64,000 bases of DNA from Syntrophomonas sp. (GTDB lineage Bacteria; Bacillota; Syntrophomonadia; Syntrophomonadales; Syntrophomonadaceae). Within the stretch, counting starts at the first letter, position 1, and every line of letters begins with the position of its first letter. Where the stretch lies: contig JAENZN010000006.1 in the NCBI GenBank assembly GCA_016841245.1, positions 1 through 64,000 on the forward strand, in the 5' to 3' direction. Shown here piece by piece: positions 41,440-49,768 of the stretch. The position numbers and the translations under genes were made by a program. Under the pieces are notes generated by a model. That model was not told the DNA's origin, ran no database searches, and was given only the letters and a program-made list of their open reading frames with translations.

Positions 41440-42159
41440 GTGAGATTATCAAAGTATCTGGCGGATGCAGGTATTGCATCGCGTCGTAAATCAGAAACAT
41501 TAATTGCAGAGGGCAGAATTAAGATTAACGGGGTTGTTGTTCAGGAACAAGGTGCAACTATAAATATAGAAGATATTGTAGAGTTTGATGGTATTCGTGT
41601 TGGTGTTCAGGAAAAGATATATATATTGCTAAATAAGCCGGCTGGATATATATGCAGTGTCTACGATCCATATGACCGACCAACCGTAATTGAATTAGTG
41701 AAAGACATCAAAAGTAGATTGTATCCGGTTGGGCGCCTGGATCTGGATACTGAAGGACTCCTTATTTTAAGCAACGATGGAGAATTTACCAACCTGATGA
41801 TTCACCCTCGTTATCATATTAATAAAAAATATCAAGCATGGATTAAGGGACATATAACAACAGCAGCGTTAAAAAACCTCACTCAGGGGGTAGAACTTGA
41901 AGATGGGCTTACTGCACCAGCCACGGTAACTGTTCTTGAACAGGACCAGCATTCGACCCTGATAGAGCTAGAAATACATGAAGGTCGTAAAAGACAGGTG
42001 AAAAGAATGTGCGCGGTAGTTGGATTTCCTGTTATCAGCCTCAAGAGAACTGCTTTTGCTTTTTTAACGCTAGATAATTTAGAAACAGGGCATTACCGAC
42101 ATCTGAATCCGCAAGAGATCGAACATCTATATAAGATGGGCAGTGCTACTACCAAATAG
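41440..42159 (+). CDS. rluB: rRNA pseudouridine synthase, RluB/RsuA family
   Basis: A 239-residue enzyme with an N-terminal S4 RNA-binding domain (MRLSKYLADAGIASRRKSE) and the catalytic motif GRLDLDTEGLLILSNDGEF, in which the first Asp is the nucleophile. RKRQVKRM is a further family feature. It isomerises a uridine in rRNA, most likely of 23S rRNA. It starts at GTG 41440 after GGGAAGG. In many Firmicutes it precedes cmk; here it is 7.6 kb away. Confidence 0.92.
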   Translation: MRLSKYLADAGIASRRKSETLIAEGRIKINGVVVQEQGATINIEDIVEFDGIRVGVQEKIYILLNKPAGYICSVYDPYDRPTVIELVKDIKSRLYPVGRLDLDTEGLLILSNDGEFTNLMIHPRYHINKKYQAWIKGHITTAALKNLTQGVELEDGLTAPATVTVLEQDQHSTLIELEIHEGRKRQVKRMCAVVGFPVISLKRTAFAFLTLDNLETGHYRHLNPQEIEHLYKMGSATTK

Positions 42160-42401
42160 ATAGTTCCTGCCTTAATGGCAAGATCGATAATTGATCTTCG
42201 GATATCGATCTAGAGCGGTATATAAATAAAATTACTATTGTTTAAAAATCGAGAATAAAAAAGGTCCCTTTAAGGATGAATACATAAGTGAAATTAAGAC
42301 CCAAGTCGGGTATAATTATACAAAAAGCTGCTTGCAGATAATAAGATATAATAAATTAAAGTTTATGTACTGTAGCATATTCCACAAAAGGAGGTAAACT
42401 A

Positions 42402-42836
42402 GTGGGCAAACTTAAATTTAAGGTGCGTTTCGATTTTGCTGCAGAAAGTAAACCAGGAAAGCTGTTCTTTGGTAACAAGAGCACTGTGGAACAGGCCGAA
42501 GAGTTACGCCAGCAAAGAGTCACTCTCTTGAGGAATATACCGATGCAGGGTATAAGTATTGAGGATATCGATATGGGACATGAGATATATTCTATAATAG
42601 ATGATTATAGCAATAAAGTAACCTACTATGCACCGGTATCAATATTTATTACGGCTGATTCGCTGGAGAATGCCGTTAAATTTACCATGAAGGAAGAATT
42701 CAGGACTATCGAAATTATTGATCCTGAGGAGATAAGATTATCGCAGAAGGAAACTGTAAGGCTTATCCAAAACGTGAACGAGGAGATGTTGAATTTTAAG
42801 CAAATTCTAGAGAGAAGAATGGATAACTGGAAGTAG
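42402..42836 (+). CDS. Hypothetical protein paired with HDOD gene
   Basis: I do not recognise a family. The 144-residue soluble protein is highly charged, with a beta-rich middle (YSIIDDYSNKVTYYAPVSIFITADS) and a helical C-terminus ending in ERRMDNWK. It starts at GTG 42402 with AAAGGAGG upstream, and TATAAT at 42311-42316 may be its -10. It is separated from the HDOD protein by 16 bases, so the two probably act together, perhaps in signalling. The 240 bases before it contain only short hairpins. Confidence 0.7.
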   Translation: MGKLKFKVRFDFAAESKPGKLFFGNKSTVEQAEELRQQRVTLLRNIPMQGISIEDIDMGHEIYSIIDDYSNKVTYYAPVSIFITADSLENAVKFTMKEEFRTIEIIDPEEIRLSQKETVRLIQNVNEEMLNFKQILERRMDNWK

Positions 42837-42852
42837 CGGGGAGGATTTTAGA

Positions 42853-43701
42853 ATGGGCCAATTAGCTATAGAATCAGTAGTGCAATCGGTGAATGAACTG
42901 CCATCATTACCTCAAGTGGCACTGGAAGTTATGAGACTTACCAGAGATCCTGACACCACAGCCCGGGAGCTTAATGATGTAATATGCCAGGATCAGGCAA
43001 TAACTGCTAACATGCTGAGACTGGCTAATTCTGCATATTATGGATTTCCACGTCTAATAGGTACGGTGGGTGAAGCTGTGGTATTATTAGGCTTTCAAAC
43101 CTTACGCAGTATAGTGCTTACTGCTGCTCTTGGCGATACTCTTAACAAGGAGGTCAAATCATATTCTCTCGAAAAGGGGGAGCTGTGGAAACATTCCATA
43201 GGCGTAGCCACAGCTGGCAGAATGATTGCGATAAGGGCGGGCTATAAGTATCTGGATTTGGCCTACACGGCTGGATTGCTTCACGATGTGGGAAAGATAG
43301 TATTAGCAGATTATCTTGAAGAATACTGTAGTGAGGTACTGGAAAAGATAAACACTGAGGAAGTGTCTTTTTCGGATGCTGAATTTGAAATATTAGGCAT
43401 TGATCATGCCCAGACCGGCGGGGAGGTAGCTAAAAAATGGAACTTCCCAGCGGAGATAGTGGAAGCAATCACGCTGCATCATAACCCTGATATAGCGGTT
43501 CAAGATCCCAAACTTACTGCTATTACCCATATAGCGGATATCATGTGTACCGTAATCGGAGTTGGAATTGGAGTGGATGGCCTGTTGTATCAGGCATCCG
43601 CACATGCTGTGGAGCTTCTGGGACTGAATGAGATAGTTCTGGAAGAGATAATAGGGGACCTGATAGATGTATTCACAACCGAGGAAAATAGCGATGAATA
43701 A
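42853..43701 (+). CDS. HDOD domain signalling protein
   Basis: A 282-residue protein with an HDOD domain, a relative of HD-type hydrolases. NELPSLPQVALEVMRL and LANSAYYGFPRLIGTVGEAVVLLGF mark the start of the domain; the central AGLLHDVGKIVLADY keeps an HD pair, and AQTGGEVAKKWNFPAEIVEAI and HHNP are also seen. Several metal ligands thus seem present, so some enzymatic activity cannot be excluded, but HDOD proteins usually act as protein scaffolds in signalling and motility. GGGGAGG precedes the ATG. Confidence 0.85.
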   Translation: MGQLAIESVVQSVNELPSLPQVALEVMRLTRDPDTTARELNDVICQDQAITANMLRLANSAYYGFPRLIGTVGEAVVLLGFQTLRSIVLTAALGDTLNKEVKSYSLEKGELWKHSIGVATAGRMIAIRAGYKYLDLAYTAGLLHDVGKIVLADYLEEYCSEVLEKINTEEVSFSDAEFEILGIDHAQTGGEVAKKWNFPAEIVEAITLHHNPDIAVQDPKLTAITHIADIMCTVIGVGIGVDGLLYQASAHAVELLGLNEIVLEEIIGDLIDVFTTEENSDE

Positions 43702-44055
43702 ATATTAATTAACCAATATCTGTCCAGAAGACCGCTTGTGCAAGTCGGAAATTATTGAAGATTGTATGAGCGTTTTTTATTGGGGATAAATAGATTAAAG
43801 TAATTTATATATATAATGGGTTTACAGGTATACTTTTATGCCTATCGTCTTTGTCCAAGCGACATACCTGGTAAGAAAAACCATACTCTTTCTTAGTAGC
43901 TGGGCCAGAGCTATATTAGTTAAACATAGGTGAGTGTTAAGCGTAAGTTACCTGTTACATCCCAAAATAGAAAATCTATCTGAATAAGAATTTTATGGAT
44001 ATTCTTATGCTTCCGGGCATAATATAGAGAGAAATAGCTGCCCGGGGGGATGATT
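43702..44055. other. Intergenic region with weak hairpins
   Basis: No gene seen. TAAGAAA (43872-43878) can pair with TTTCTTA about ten bases on, and AGGTAT near 43827 with ATACCT near 43865. No known riboswitch class was recognised. Confidence 0.3.
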
Positions 44056-44544
44056 TTGAAAAAGTTCATCGAAAAGGTTGAAAAACATCTTATTCGTACC
44101 ATTGCTTTGGCGTTTATAGCCTTGATCATCGTTCAGGGCTTAATGACCCATGACAATATGCGTCTTTATTTAAGCTGGGGAGAGAGATTAGAAGGTCAAG
44201 CTATCGACTATCCGGTAAATTCAGAAGAATCGGATAATGGGATAGAGGAGATGGAAGAAATTAATTCACCCTATGCCATACTGGTCCTATCAGTAGAAAA
44301 TTTTTCGTCACTACCCAGAGCAGTAATCTTGGTTAATGGGAAAGAACAAGCTTCTTTTGCCAATGATGAAGTACAACTTAAGCTTATGGCCGGGGACGTA
44401 GTAGAAATAGATGCTTCAGCATACAATTTTCCAGTGGTATTCAATGTGGAGAAGGTATCCGATAACCTTGCTTTTCCAGTTGCAGATGAAAGCTATGTAT
44501 GCAATCACGATATAGTAATGATAGGTAAAATTGTAGTAAAATAG
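44056..44544 (+). CDS. Hypothetical single-pass membrane protein
   Basis: A 162-residue protein of unknown function. A basic N-terminus and one hydrophobic helix (TIALAFIALIIVQGLM, about 15-30) anchor it, followed by an acidic linker and an outward domain of about 90 residues rich in beta strands (YAILVLSVENFS, AVILVNGKEQ, DEVQLKLMAGDVVEIDAS). TTG 44056 has GGGGGGA upstream at good spacing; ATG 44050 is the alternative but overlaps the G run. It precedes the hutP-like gene by 47 bases and may share its transcript. Confidence 0.65.
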   Translation: MKKFIEKVEKHLIRTIALAFIALIIVQGLMTHDNMRLYLSWGERLEGQAIDYPVNSEESDNGIEEMEEINSPYAILVLSVENFSSLPRAVILVNGKEQASFANDEVQLKLMAGDVVEIDASAYNFPVVFNVEKVSDNLAFPVADESYVCNHDIVMIGKIVVK

Positions 44545-44591
44545 ACACATACATGTTAAGCAGGTATGACATATAAGCTGGGAGGCTAGAA

Positions 44592-45008
44592 ATGATAATT
44601 GGCAGTAAGGTAGTAGCAAGTGCAGCTATCAAAATGGCGGTTACTCTTTCCCGTGATGAAGAAAACATGCTGAAAAAAAACCTTGTGAAAGAATTTGAAG
44701 TTAAGTCAGTAGCAGTAGACTATGGAGGAGAATTTATAAGCTCGGTAGGTAAAATAGTAGAACGGGCTGTAGTTGCTGCCAAGAGAGAAGGTGTCATAAG
44801 AGACACCCACGCAGAAGAAGGGGCAGTAGCCGGAGCTACCCGGGAAGCAATTAGTCAGATCATGCCCAAGGCATTGGGGTTGAATGTGGGCGGAAAGATT
44901 GGTATTGCCAGGCATCATGATCACGTGAGTGTAGCCATTTTCCTGGGTATAGGTTTGTTGCATCTGGACGAAGTCAGTATTGGATTAGGGCATAGAGCGG
45001 TATCCTAA
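44592..45008 (+). CDS. HutP-family RNA-binding regulator
   Basis: A 138-residue protein resembling HutP, which in Bacillus subtilis binds leader RNA in the presence of histidine and divalent metal and causes antitermination. The similar parts are SRDEENMLKKNL, the RDTHAEEGAVAGATREAI stretch, RHHDHVSVAIFLGIGLLHLDE and the terminal GLGHRAVS, with His residues that could hold the metal. No hut genes are near; instead aroH follows 28 bases later. Control of aromatic genes is inferred from context, and its ligand is unknown. Confidence 0.8.
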   Translation: MIIGSKVVASAAIKMAVTLSRDEENMLKKNLVKEFEVKSVAVDYGGEFISSVGKIVERAVVAAKREGVIRDTHAEEGAVAGATREAISQIMPKALGLNVGGKIGIARHHDHVSVAIFLGIGLLHLDEVSIGLGHRAVS

Positions 45009-45036
45009 CTCTAAATGAAAGAGGTAGATATAAGTT

Positions 45037-45402
45037 ATGTTAGTCAGGGGAATACGGGGTGCAACCACCGTAGAAGAAGACCAGGTAAATGAGATACTGG
45101 CAGCAACCAGCGAATTGCTGCAAATAATGAAGGAAGAAAACCAGATAGATATGGAAGATATAGGTAGTATTTTATTTACTACCACTTCTGATTTAAGGGC
45201 AGCTTTTCCCGCCCTTGCAGCACGTAAGATTGGTTGGGACAAAGTACCTTTGTTATGTTTTCAGGAAATAGAAGTTCCTGATGCTTTACCCAGATGTATA
45301 AGGGTACTAATGCATGTAAATACCGACAAAAAGCAGGATGAAATCAAACATATATATCTTAAGGAAGCTCGGCAGTTAAGACAGGATATATCCGGGGAAT
45401 GA
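45037..45402 (+). CDS. aroH: Chorismate mutase, AroH type
   Basis: A 121-residue chorismate mutase of the Bacillus AroH trimeric type, turning chorismate into prephenate. The start VRGIRGATTVEED, the central TTTSDLRAAFPALAAR and MHVNTDKKQDEIKHIYLKEARQLR match the family, with active-site Arg residues retained. It lies behind the HutP-like gene and about 1.9 kb before DAHP synthase, separated from the latter by two minus-strand genes. Length is normal. Confidence 0.93.
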   Translation: MLVRGIRGATTVEEDQVNEILAATSELLQIMKEENQIDMEDIGSILFTTTSDLRAAFPALAARKIGWDKVPLLCFQEIEVPDALPRCIRVLMHVNTDKKQDEIKHIYLKEARQLRQDISGE

Positions 45403-45610
45403 GCCTGATTGTTTGCCCATTATATTGCTCACCAGCCTCTTTCTGAGTTTTTGGCCCATGATATATTAATGAGTTAAAATTATTTTGGGGGTCAGGTGAT
45501 TTCAGTTTTATATCTCCTAATTGTCAAGGAATTATCAAGTTTTCTGATTACTATCCAGGATGCCATTTCAACAGCTCAAAAAAGGCTTTTTACTCATAAA
45601 CGGGTAGCTG

Positions 45611-45655
45611 AAGGGGCTGTACTTAAACTTAAGTTTTAGGTACAGCCCCTTTTTA
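45611..45655. terminator. Bidirectional terminator between aroH and yjbQ
   Basis: AAGGGGCTGTAC (45611-45622) and GTACAGCCCCTT (45640-45651) form a 12-base stem, with an inner AAACTTAAGTTT palindrome and a T run at 45650-45654. It lies between convergent genes. Confidence 0.85.
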
Positions 45656-45697
45656 AGGGAGTTTCTAATCTGGGGTTCTTCGATGCTCCTGCCCTGA

Positions 45698-46111
45698 TTA
45701 TTCTCCCATTACCTTTATTATTACTCTTTTTCTCCGTTTCCCATCGAATTCGGCATAAAATATCTGCTGCCACGGTCCCAGATCCAGTTCTCTATTAGTA
45801 ACCGGAACCACTACTTGATGATGAACCAATATGCTTTTCAGGTGCGCATCGCCATTGTCTTCCCCGGTACGATGATGGTTATAATCAGGTCCAAAAGGAG
45901 CCATGGATTCCAGCATGTTATCAATATCCATTATTATTCCGGGTTCATTGTCATTTACATAAATACCGGCACTGATGTGCATAGCACTTACTAATATCAT
46001 GCCCTCTGATATGCCGCTGTTTATAAGGGCATTTCTAACCTTATCAGTTATTCTTATGTATTCTCTGCGCTTGGATGTGTTAAACCACAAATACTCAGTA
46101 TGAAATTTCAC
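45698..46111 (-). CDS. yjbQ: YjbQ family protein (UPF0047)
   Basis: A 137-residue member of the YjbQ/UPF0047 family, some of which show thiamine-phosphate synthase activity in vitro. The conserved blocks are [33 protein letters not shown] and the terminal region with FDGKRRKR, including His residues that form a metal site. It follows the nitrilase gene by 28 bases on the minus strand, so they are probably cotranscribed. The real cellular role of the family is not settled. Confidence 0.88.
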   Translation of the reverse strand: MKFHTEYLWFNTSKRREYIRITDKVRNALINSGISEGMILVSAMHISAGIYVNDNEPGIIMDIDNMLESMAPFGPDYNHHRTGEDNGDAHLKSILVHHQVVVPVTNRELDLGPWQQIFYAEFDGKRRKRVIIKVMGE

Positions 46112-46139
46112 CCCATCCTCCTCCTCTCTGGTTCATATA

Positions 46140-46991
46140 TTACTTCTCTATGCTGCTGACTGGATTATATTTTACATTATATAAGTCGGTACGGCGGTGT
46201 TTTAATACCGGAACTTCCTGACGTACCTGCCGGTTGAGGGAAAAATCGAGTTCAGCAAAAACAATTTGTTCCCGGTCATCTGCTATGGCCATTATTCTTC
46301 CCCAGGGATCAACTACCATTGAGTGCCCCCAAGCCTGGTAACAAGCTTCTCTATTGGTGGCCGGGGCGGCAGCTGCTACGAAGACCTGCTGGTCCACAGC
46401 TCGACTGCGCATCATTAGTTCCCAGAACAGAGGTCCGGAAGTAAGATTAAAAGCGGCCGGGATTATTAGTAAGTCTGCTCCTTCCAGAGCCAGAGCCCTT
46501 GAAAGTTCGGGAAAACGTATATCGTAACAAATTAGAAGTCCGAAAGTAATATCTTTGAATTTTATGAGGGTAATATTGTTACCGGGGCTTAAAGTATCAG
46601 ATTCTCTAAAAGTAATCCGTCCGGGCATATCTACGTCAAATAGATGTATTTTACGATGTCTTCCAATCAAGTTTCCGTTTTCATCAAAGACAAAGCTGCT
46701 GTTGTAAAGTTTGCCCGGGGCTGATTGTTCGATAATTGAACCGCCAACAATACCAACTCCTTTTTCGCGTGCCATCATAGATAAAAAGTCGGTGGTAGGA
46801 CCCGGATATGTTTCAGCATACAAAGGGAATAAGTCAGCTTGATAAGGACAGTTAAAGACCTCAGGAAGCACTACCATATCTACATTTCTTTGACAGGCCT
46901 GGTTTATCATTTTCCCGGCTCGAGCCAGGTTTTCTGCTTTGCTGGGACCGGTGACCATCTGACACATAGCGATTGACAGCTGGTTATTCAA
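46140..46991 (-). CDS. Nitrilase-family carbon-nitrogen hydrolase
   Basis: A 283-residue amidohydrolase of the nitrilase superfamily. The catalytic triad is visible: Glu in VLPEVFNCPYQ, Lys in GRHRKIHLFDVD and Cys in GLLICYDIRFPELSRALA. It resembles omega-amidase/Nit2-like enzymes, which act on alpha-ketoglutaramate, and deaminated-glutathione amidases; which substrate is used here is not clear. It is the first gene of a two-gene minus-strand unit with yjbQ, inserted between aroH and aroF. Confidence 0.88.
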   Translation of the reverse strand: MNNQLSIAMCQMVTGPSKAENLARAGKMINQACQRNVDMVVLPEVFNCPYQADLFPLYAETYPGPTTDFLSMMAREKGVGIVGGSIIEQSAPGKLYNSSFVFDENGNLIGRHRKIHLFDVDMPGRITFRESDTLSPGNNITLIKFKDITFGLLICYDIRFPELSRALALEGADLLIIPAAFNLTSGPLFWELMMRSRAVDQQVFVAAAAPATNREACYQAWGHSMVVDPWGRIMAIADDREQIVFAELDFSLNRQVRQEVPVLKHRRTDLYNVKYNPVSSIEK

Positions 46992-47316
46992 AGTATATCC
47001 TCCTCGCGTTAACCAGGTTAATTATATAATATTTTAACCTCATTCTTTAATCATTTCTATAGAAGTGTAAATAGTAATGGTAATAATAGCTTAGCATATA
47101 AATATATTTTTCAAGCATTAAAGGATTTATGTATTGAATTTTGTGAAAATATAACCGTTGCTTAGTGTTATACTGATAATAAGTGAAAAAACAGATATTA
47201 TTATAGTGCCAGTAATGCAGATTGTATGTATAAAAAAAACAAAAGATAAATGACACGTAGATATGAGACTAAAGATTAATGTTTTTTGATATAGAAATAG
47301 TGGGGGAATGATGGGT
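46992..47316. other. AT-rich divergent promoter region
   Basis: The stretch between the nitrilase gene (minus) and DAHP synthase (plus) is AT-rich with no gene seen and no leader structure recognised. Both promoters should lie here, but I could not fix either with confidence. Confidence 0.35.
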
Positions 47317-48150
47317 ATGAGGTCTTTTGCGCTCGCTTCCCGTGAATATAAGGCGCAGGATACAATAGTTGAAATTAGTACTTCCCGTAAAACGGTTTTT
47401 ATTGGTGAAGGTTACTGTACCATTATTGCTGGACCGTGTGCGATTGAAGGAAAAGAAGATTATCTTACGATTGCACGCATTCTAGAAGCTTCTGGAGCTC
47501 ACATCCTGAGAGGCGGAGTCTTTAAACCGCGTACTTCTCCCTACTCCTTTAAGGGGTTGGGCAGTGAGGGGGTAAAAATAATTACAGAAGTCAGAGAGAT
47601 AACCGGATTACCTGTAATAACTGAGATTATGGATGTCAGGGATTTGGACTTGCTGTATGAAAATGTAGATATTTTACAGATAGGCAGCAGGAATATGCAG
47701 AACTTCACCTTGTTGGAGGAAATGGGAAAATTAGACAAACCGGTTATGCTGAAACGAGGTCTTTCTGCTACTATTGAGGAATGGCTGCTGGCCGCCGAGT
47801 ATATTTTAAGCGGTGGTAATGAAAAGGTAATCCTATGTGAACGAGGGATACGAACCTTCGAGCCTTATACCCGTAATACGGTAGATATAGGTGCGGTTGC
47901 TCTCCTCAAACACTTATCTCATCTCCCGATTATTGTCGATCCCAGTCATGCTACGGGAAGATGGCAAATGGTTATACCGGTAGCTCGTGCAGCCATAGCC
48001 GCAGGAGCAGATGGCATTATGGTAGAGGTACACCAGAATCCGGATATGGCTTTATCAGATGGGAAGCAATCTTTAACTCCAGATAACTTCAACAAAATGT
48101 TTGATCAGATTGTACAGCTGGCTGTACTGGATGGCAAAATAAAACCCTGA
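47317..48150 (+). CDS. aroF: 3-deoxy-7-phosphoheptulonate (DAHP) synthase
   Basis: First step of the shikimate pathway, joining phosphoenolpyruvate and erythrose-4-phosphate. The 277-residue protein is the short beta type: IIAGPCAIEGKEDY, RGGVFKPRTSPYSFKGLG, VMLKRGLSATIEEW, IVDPSHATGRW and GIMVEVHQNP. No regulatory domain is fused at either end. Three ATG codons occur at 47308, 47311 and 47317; GGGGGA at 47302-47307 gives best spacing to 47317. It probably works with AroH downstream of chorismate. Confidence 0.93.
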   Translation: MRSFALASREYKAQDTIVEISTSRKTVFIGEGYCTIIAGPCAIEGKEDYLTIARILEASGAHILRGGVFKPRTSPYSFKGLGSEGVKIITEVREITGLPVITEIMDVRDLDLLYENVDILQIGSRNMQNFTLLEEMGKLDKPVMLKRGLSATIEEWLLAAEYILSGGNEKVILCERGIRTFEPYTRNTVDIGAVALLKHLSHLPIIVDPSHATGRWQMVIPVARAAIAAGADGIMVEVHQNPDMALSDGKQSLTPDNFNKMFDQIVQLAVLDGKIKP

Positions 48151-48184
48151 GATAATAAGATATTGCAAATTTATCTTTAACCAT

Positions 48185-48212
48185 GAATGCCCGGGACATC
48201 CCGGGCATTCTA
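48185..48212 (+). terminator. Hairpin after aroF
   Basis: GAATGCCCGGGA (48185-48196) and TCCCGGGCATTC (48199-48210) are exact complements around CA, followed by TATACC. Probably a terminator despite the poor T run. Confidence 0.6.
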
Positions 48213-48302
48213 TACCAAAATGGTGCATAAAATATGTGATGGATATGCGAATGTCTGTGATATAGCAGAGGTATTTGAATATTTATGGTGGTGATATAGC
48301 GA

Positions 48303-49490
48303 TTGGGCAGTGTAAACCGAAACACCTGGATAATGTTCTTCTCCATACTGATGGTGGGGATGGGATTTAGTATTATTATGCCAGTGCTGCCGTTTTATGT
48401 TACATCTATGGGGGCCAGTGCCTTTCAACTGGGTATGTTAATTACCGTATATGCTTTGTGCCAGTTTATTTTTGCACCGATCTGGGGTAATTTTTCCGAC
48501 CGGGTTGGCAGGCGACCGGTTTTAATTGTAGGTGTGATAGGATTTGCCATCACTTTCATAATGATGGGCTTATCTACCCAGTTATGGATGCTCTTTGCTG
48601 CTCGTATTGCCGGAGGGATTTTTTCCTGCGCGGCCCTCCCGACTGCTATGGCTTATGTGGGTGATACCACCAGTTATGAAAAACGGGGCTCCAGTATGGG
48701 GCTGGTAGGGGCGTCTATGGGGATGGGAATGATATTCGGTCCTGCTATTGGCGGACTCCTATCCGGGTATTATATTGCACTGCCTTTTTTCTGTGCTGGG
48801 GGTCTGGCAGCAGTAAATTCGCTAATGGTCATTTTGTGGGTGAAAGAATCATTGCCACCTGAAAAGAGAAGCGAACAGCGGGAAGTAAATATCATTCCGC
48901 CTTTTATGGATGGAATCAGAAGTTCTTTAGCGGTGTTTTTCATAGTCATTTTCCTGGTCAGTACCGGAGAAGCGATGCACCAAGGTACTTTTGCTTTATT
49001 CACAAACGGATTATTGGGATTTGGTTCCCGGGAAGTAGGCTGGGCTTTTATGGCAGCAGGAACTGGATCGGTGCTGGTGCAGGGGATGCTGGTAGGACGG
49101 ATAATGAAACGGGTAGGTGAGGAACGAACCACACAAATGGGTATAATCATTATTGTGCTGAGCTTTACCTTATTTCTAAATGCATTTAACCTGTGGAGCA
49201 CTATTCTTTTCATGGCCATATATGCTGCAGGTATCGGCCTGATCAGGCCCTCCATAACCACCGCAGTATCCCGGAGATCCGATATGCAGCAGGGTAAATC
49301 GATGGGTATATTACAGGGATTTGACAGTCTGGGTCGGGTAATCGGTCCTTCTCTGGGAGGCCTTTTATTAGATATTCACTTGAATTTAGCCTATTTAGGA
49401 GCGATCAGTGTCTTGACAGCAGCCCTGATAGTGCTCGTGCTATTCTCGCGGCGCAGCCGGGAAGAGAAGATAGTTGATTTTCACAAATAA
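48303..49490 (+). CDS. MFS transporter, drug-efflux type
   Basis: A 395-residue 12-helix transporter of the major facilitator family. The loop 2-3 motif GNFSDRVGRRPVLIVG and the motif C-like GASMGMGMIFGPAIGGLLSG place it with proton-driven drug exporters (Bcr/TetA-like). It starts at TTG 48303 after GGTGGTG. Its substrate cannot be inferred. It stands alone after aroF, and a rubredoxin-domain remnant follows its stop. Confidence 0.85.
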   Translation: MGSVNRNTWIMFFSILMVGMGFSIIMPVLPFYVTSMGASAFQLGMLITVYALCQFIFAPIWGNFSDRVGRRPVLIVGVIGFAITFIMMGLSTQLWMLFAARIAGGIFSCAALPTAMAYVGDTTSYEKRGSSMGLVGASMGMGMIFGPAIGGLLSGYYIALPFFCAGGLAAVNSLMVILWVKESLPPEKRSEQREVNIIPPFMDGIRSSLAVFFIVIFLVSTGEAMHQGTFALFTNGLLGFGSREVGWAFMAAGTGSVLVQGMLVGRIMKRVGEERTTQMGIIIIVLSFTLFLNAFNLWSTILFMAIYAAGIGLIRPSITTAVSRRSDMQQGKSMGILQGFDSLGRVIGPSLGGLLLDIHLNLAYLGAISVLTAALIVLVLFSRRSREEKIVDFHK

Positions 49491-49492
49491 TT

Positions 49493-49567
49493 CATGAAGG
49501 GCCGGAACCCCTTGATATATGTCCGGTTTGTGGAGCGCCTAAAGAAATGTTTGATCCGCTGGCATAA
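49493..49567 (+). pseudogene. C-terminal rubredoxin-domain remnant
   Basis: Just after the MFS stop, one frame encodes HEGPEPLDICPVCGAPKEMF followed by DPLA and a TAA at 49565-49567. This is the second half of a rubredoxin or rubrerythrin C-terminal domain (second CxxC metal-binding half). The first CxxC half is absent and that frame is closed by a TGA at 49475-49477, inside the MFS gene. No start codon precedes the domain in frame, so this looks like the 3' end of a deleted gene. Confidence 0.6.
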
Positions 49568-49586
49568 CAGAATAATGTTTAATAAT

Positions 49587-49620
49587 CTGAGGTCCCCAGG
49601 CAAATGCCTGGGGACCTCAG
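49587..49620. repeat. Perfect 16-base inverted repeat
   Basis: CTGAGGTCCCCAGGCA (49587-49602) and TGCCTGGGGACCTCAG (49605-49620) are exact complements with a two-base loop. It follows the rubredoxin remnant and has no T run. It may end transcripts from the MFS gene. Confidence 0.65.
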
Positions 49621-49768
49621 ACCTTCGACAAAAAATCATGGTTTAATTCTAGTGTGAAATGATAAATCATCTTTTTAAAAGAATATTTGTGTAATCTAAG
49701 CGAATCAGTTTTAACCATCTGTAAAGATATGATAAAATTATAGGGGAAACTTACAGGTGGGTTGATAG

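Noticed and set aside
43800-44000. Possible riboswitch before the 44056 gene
   Set aside because: Some short pairings exist, but no conserved core of a known class could be recognised.
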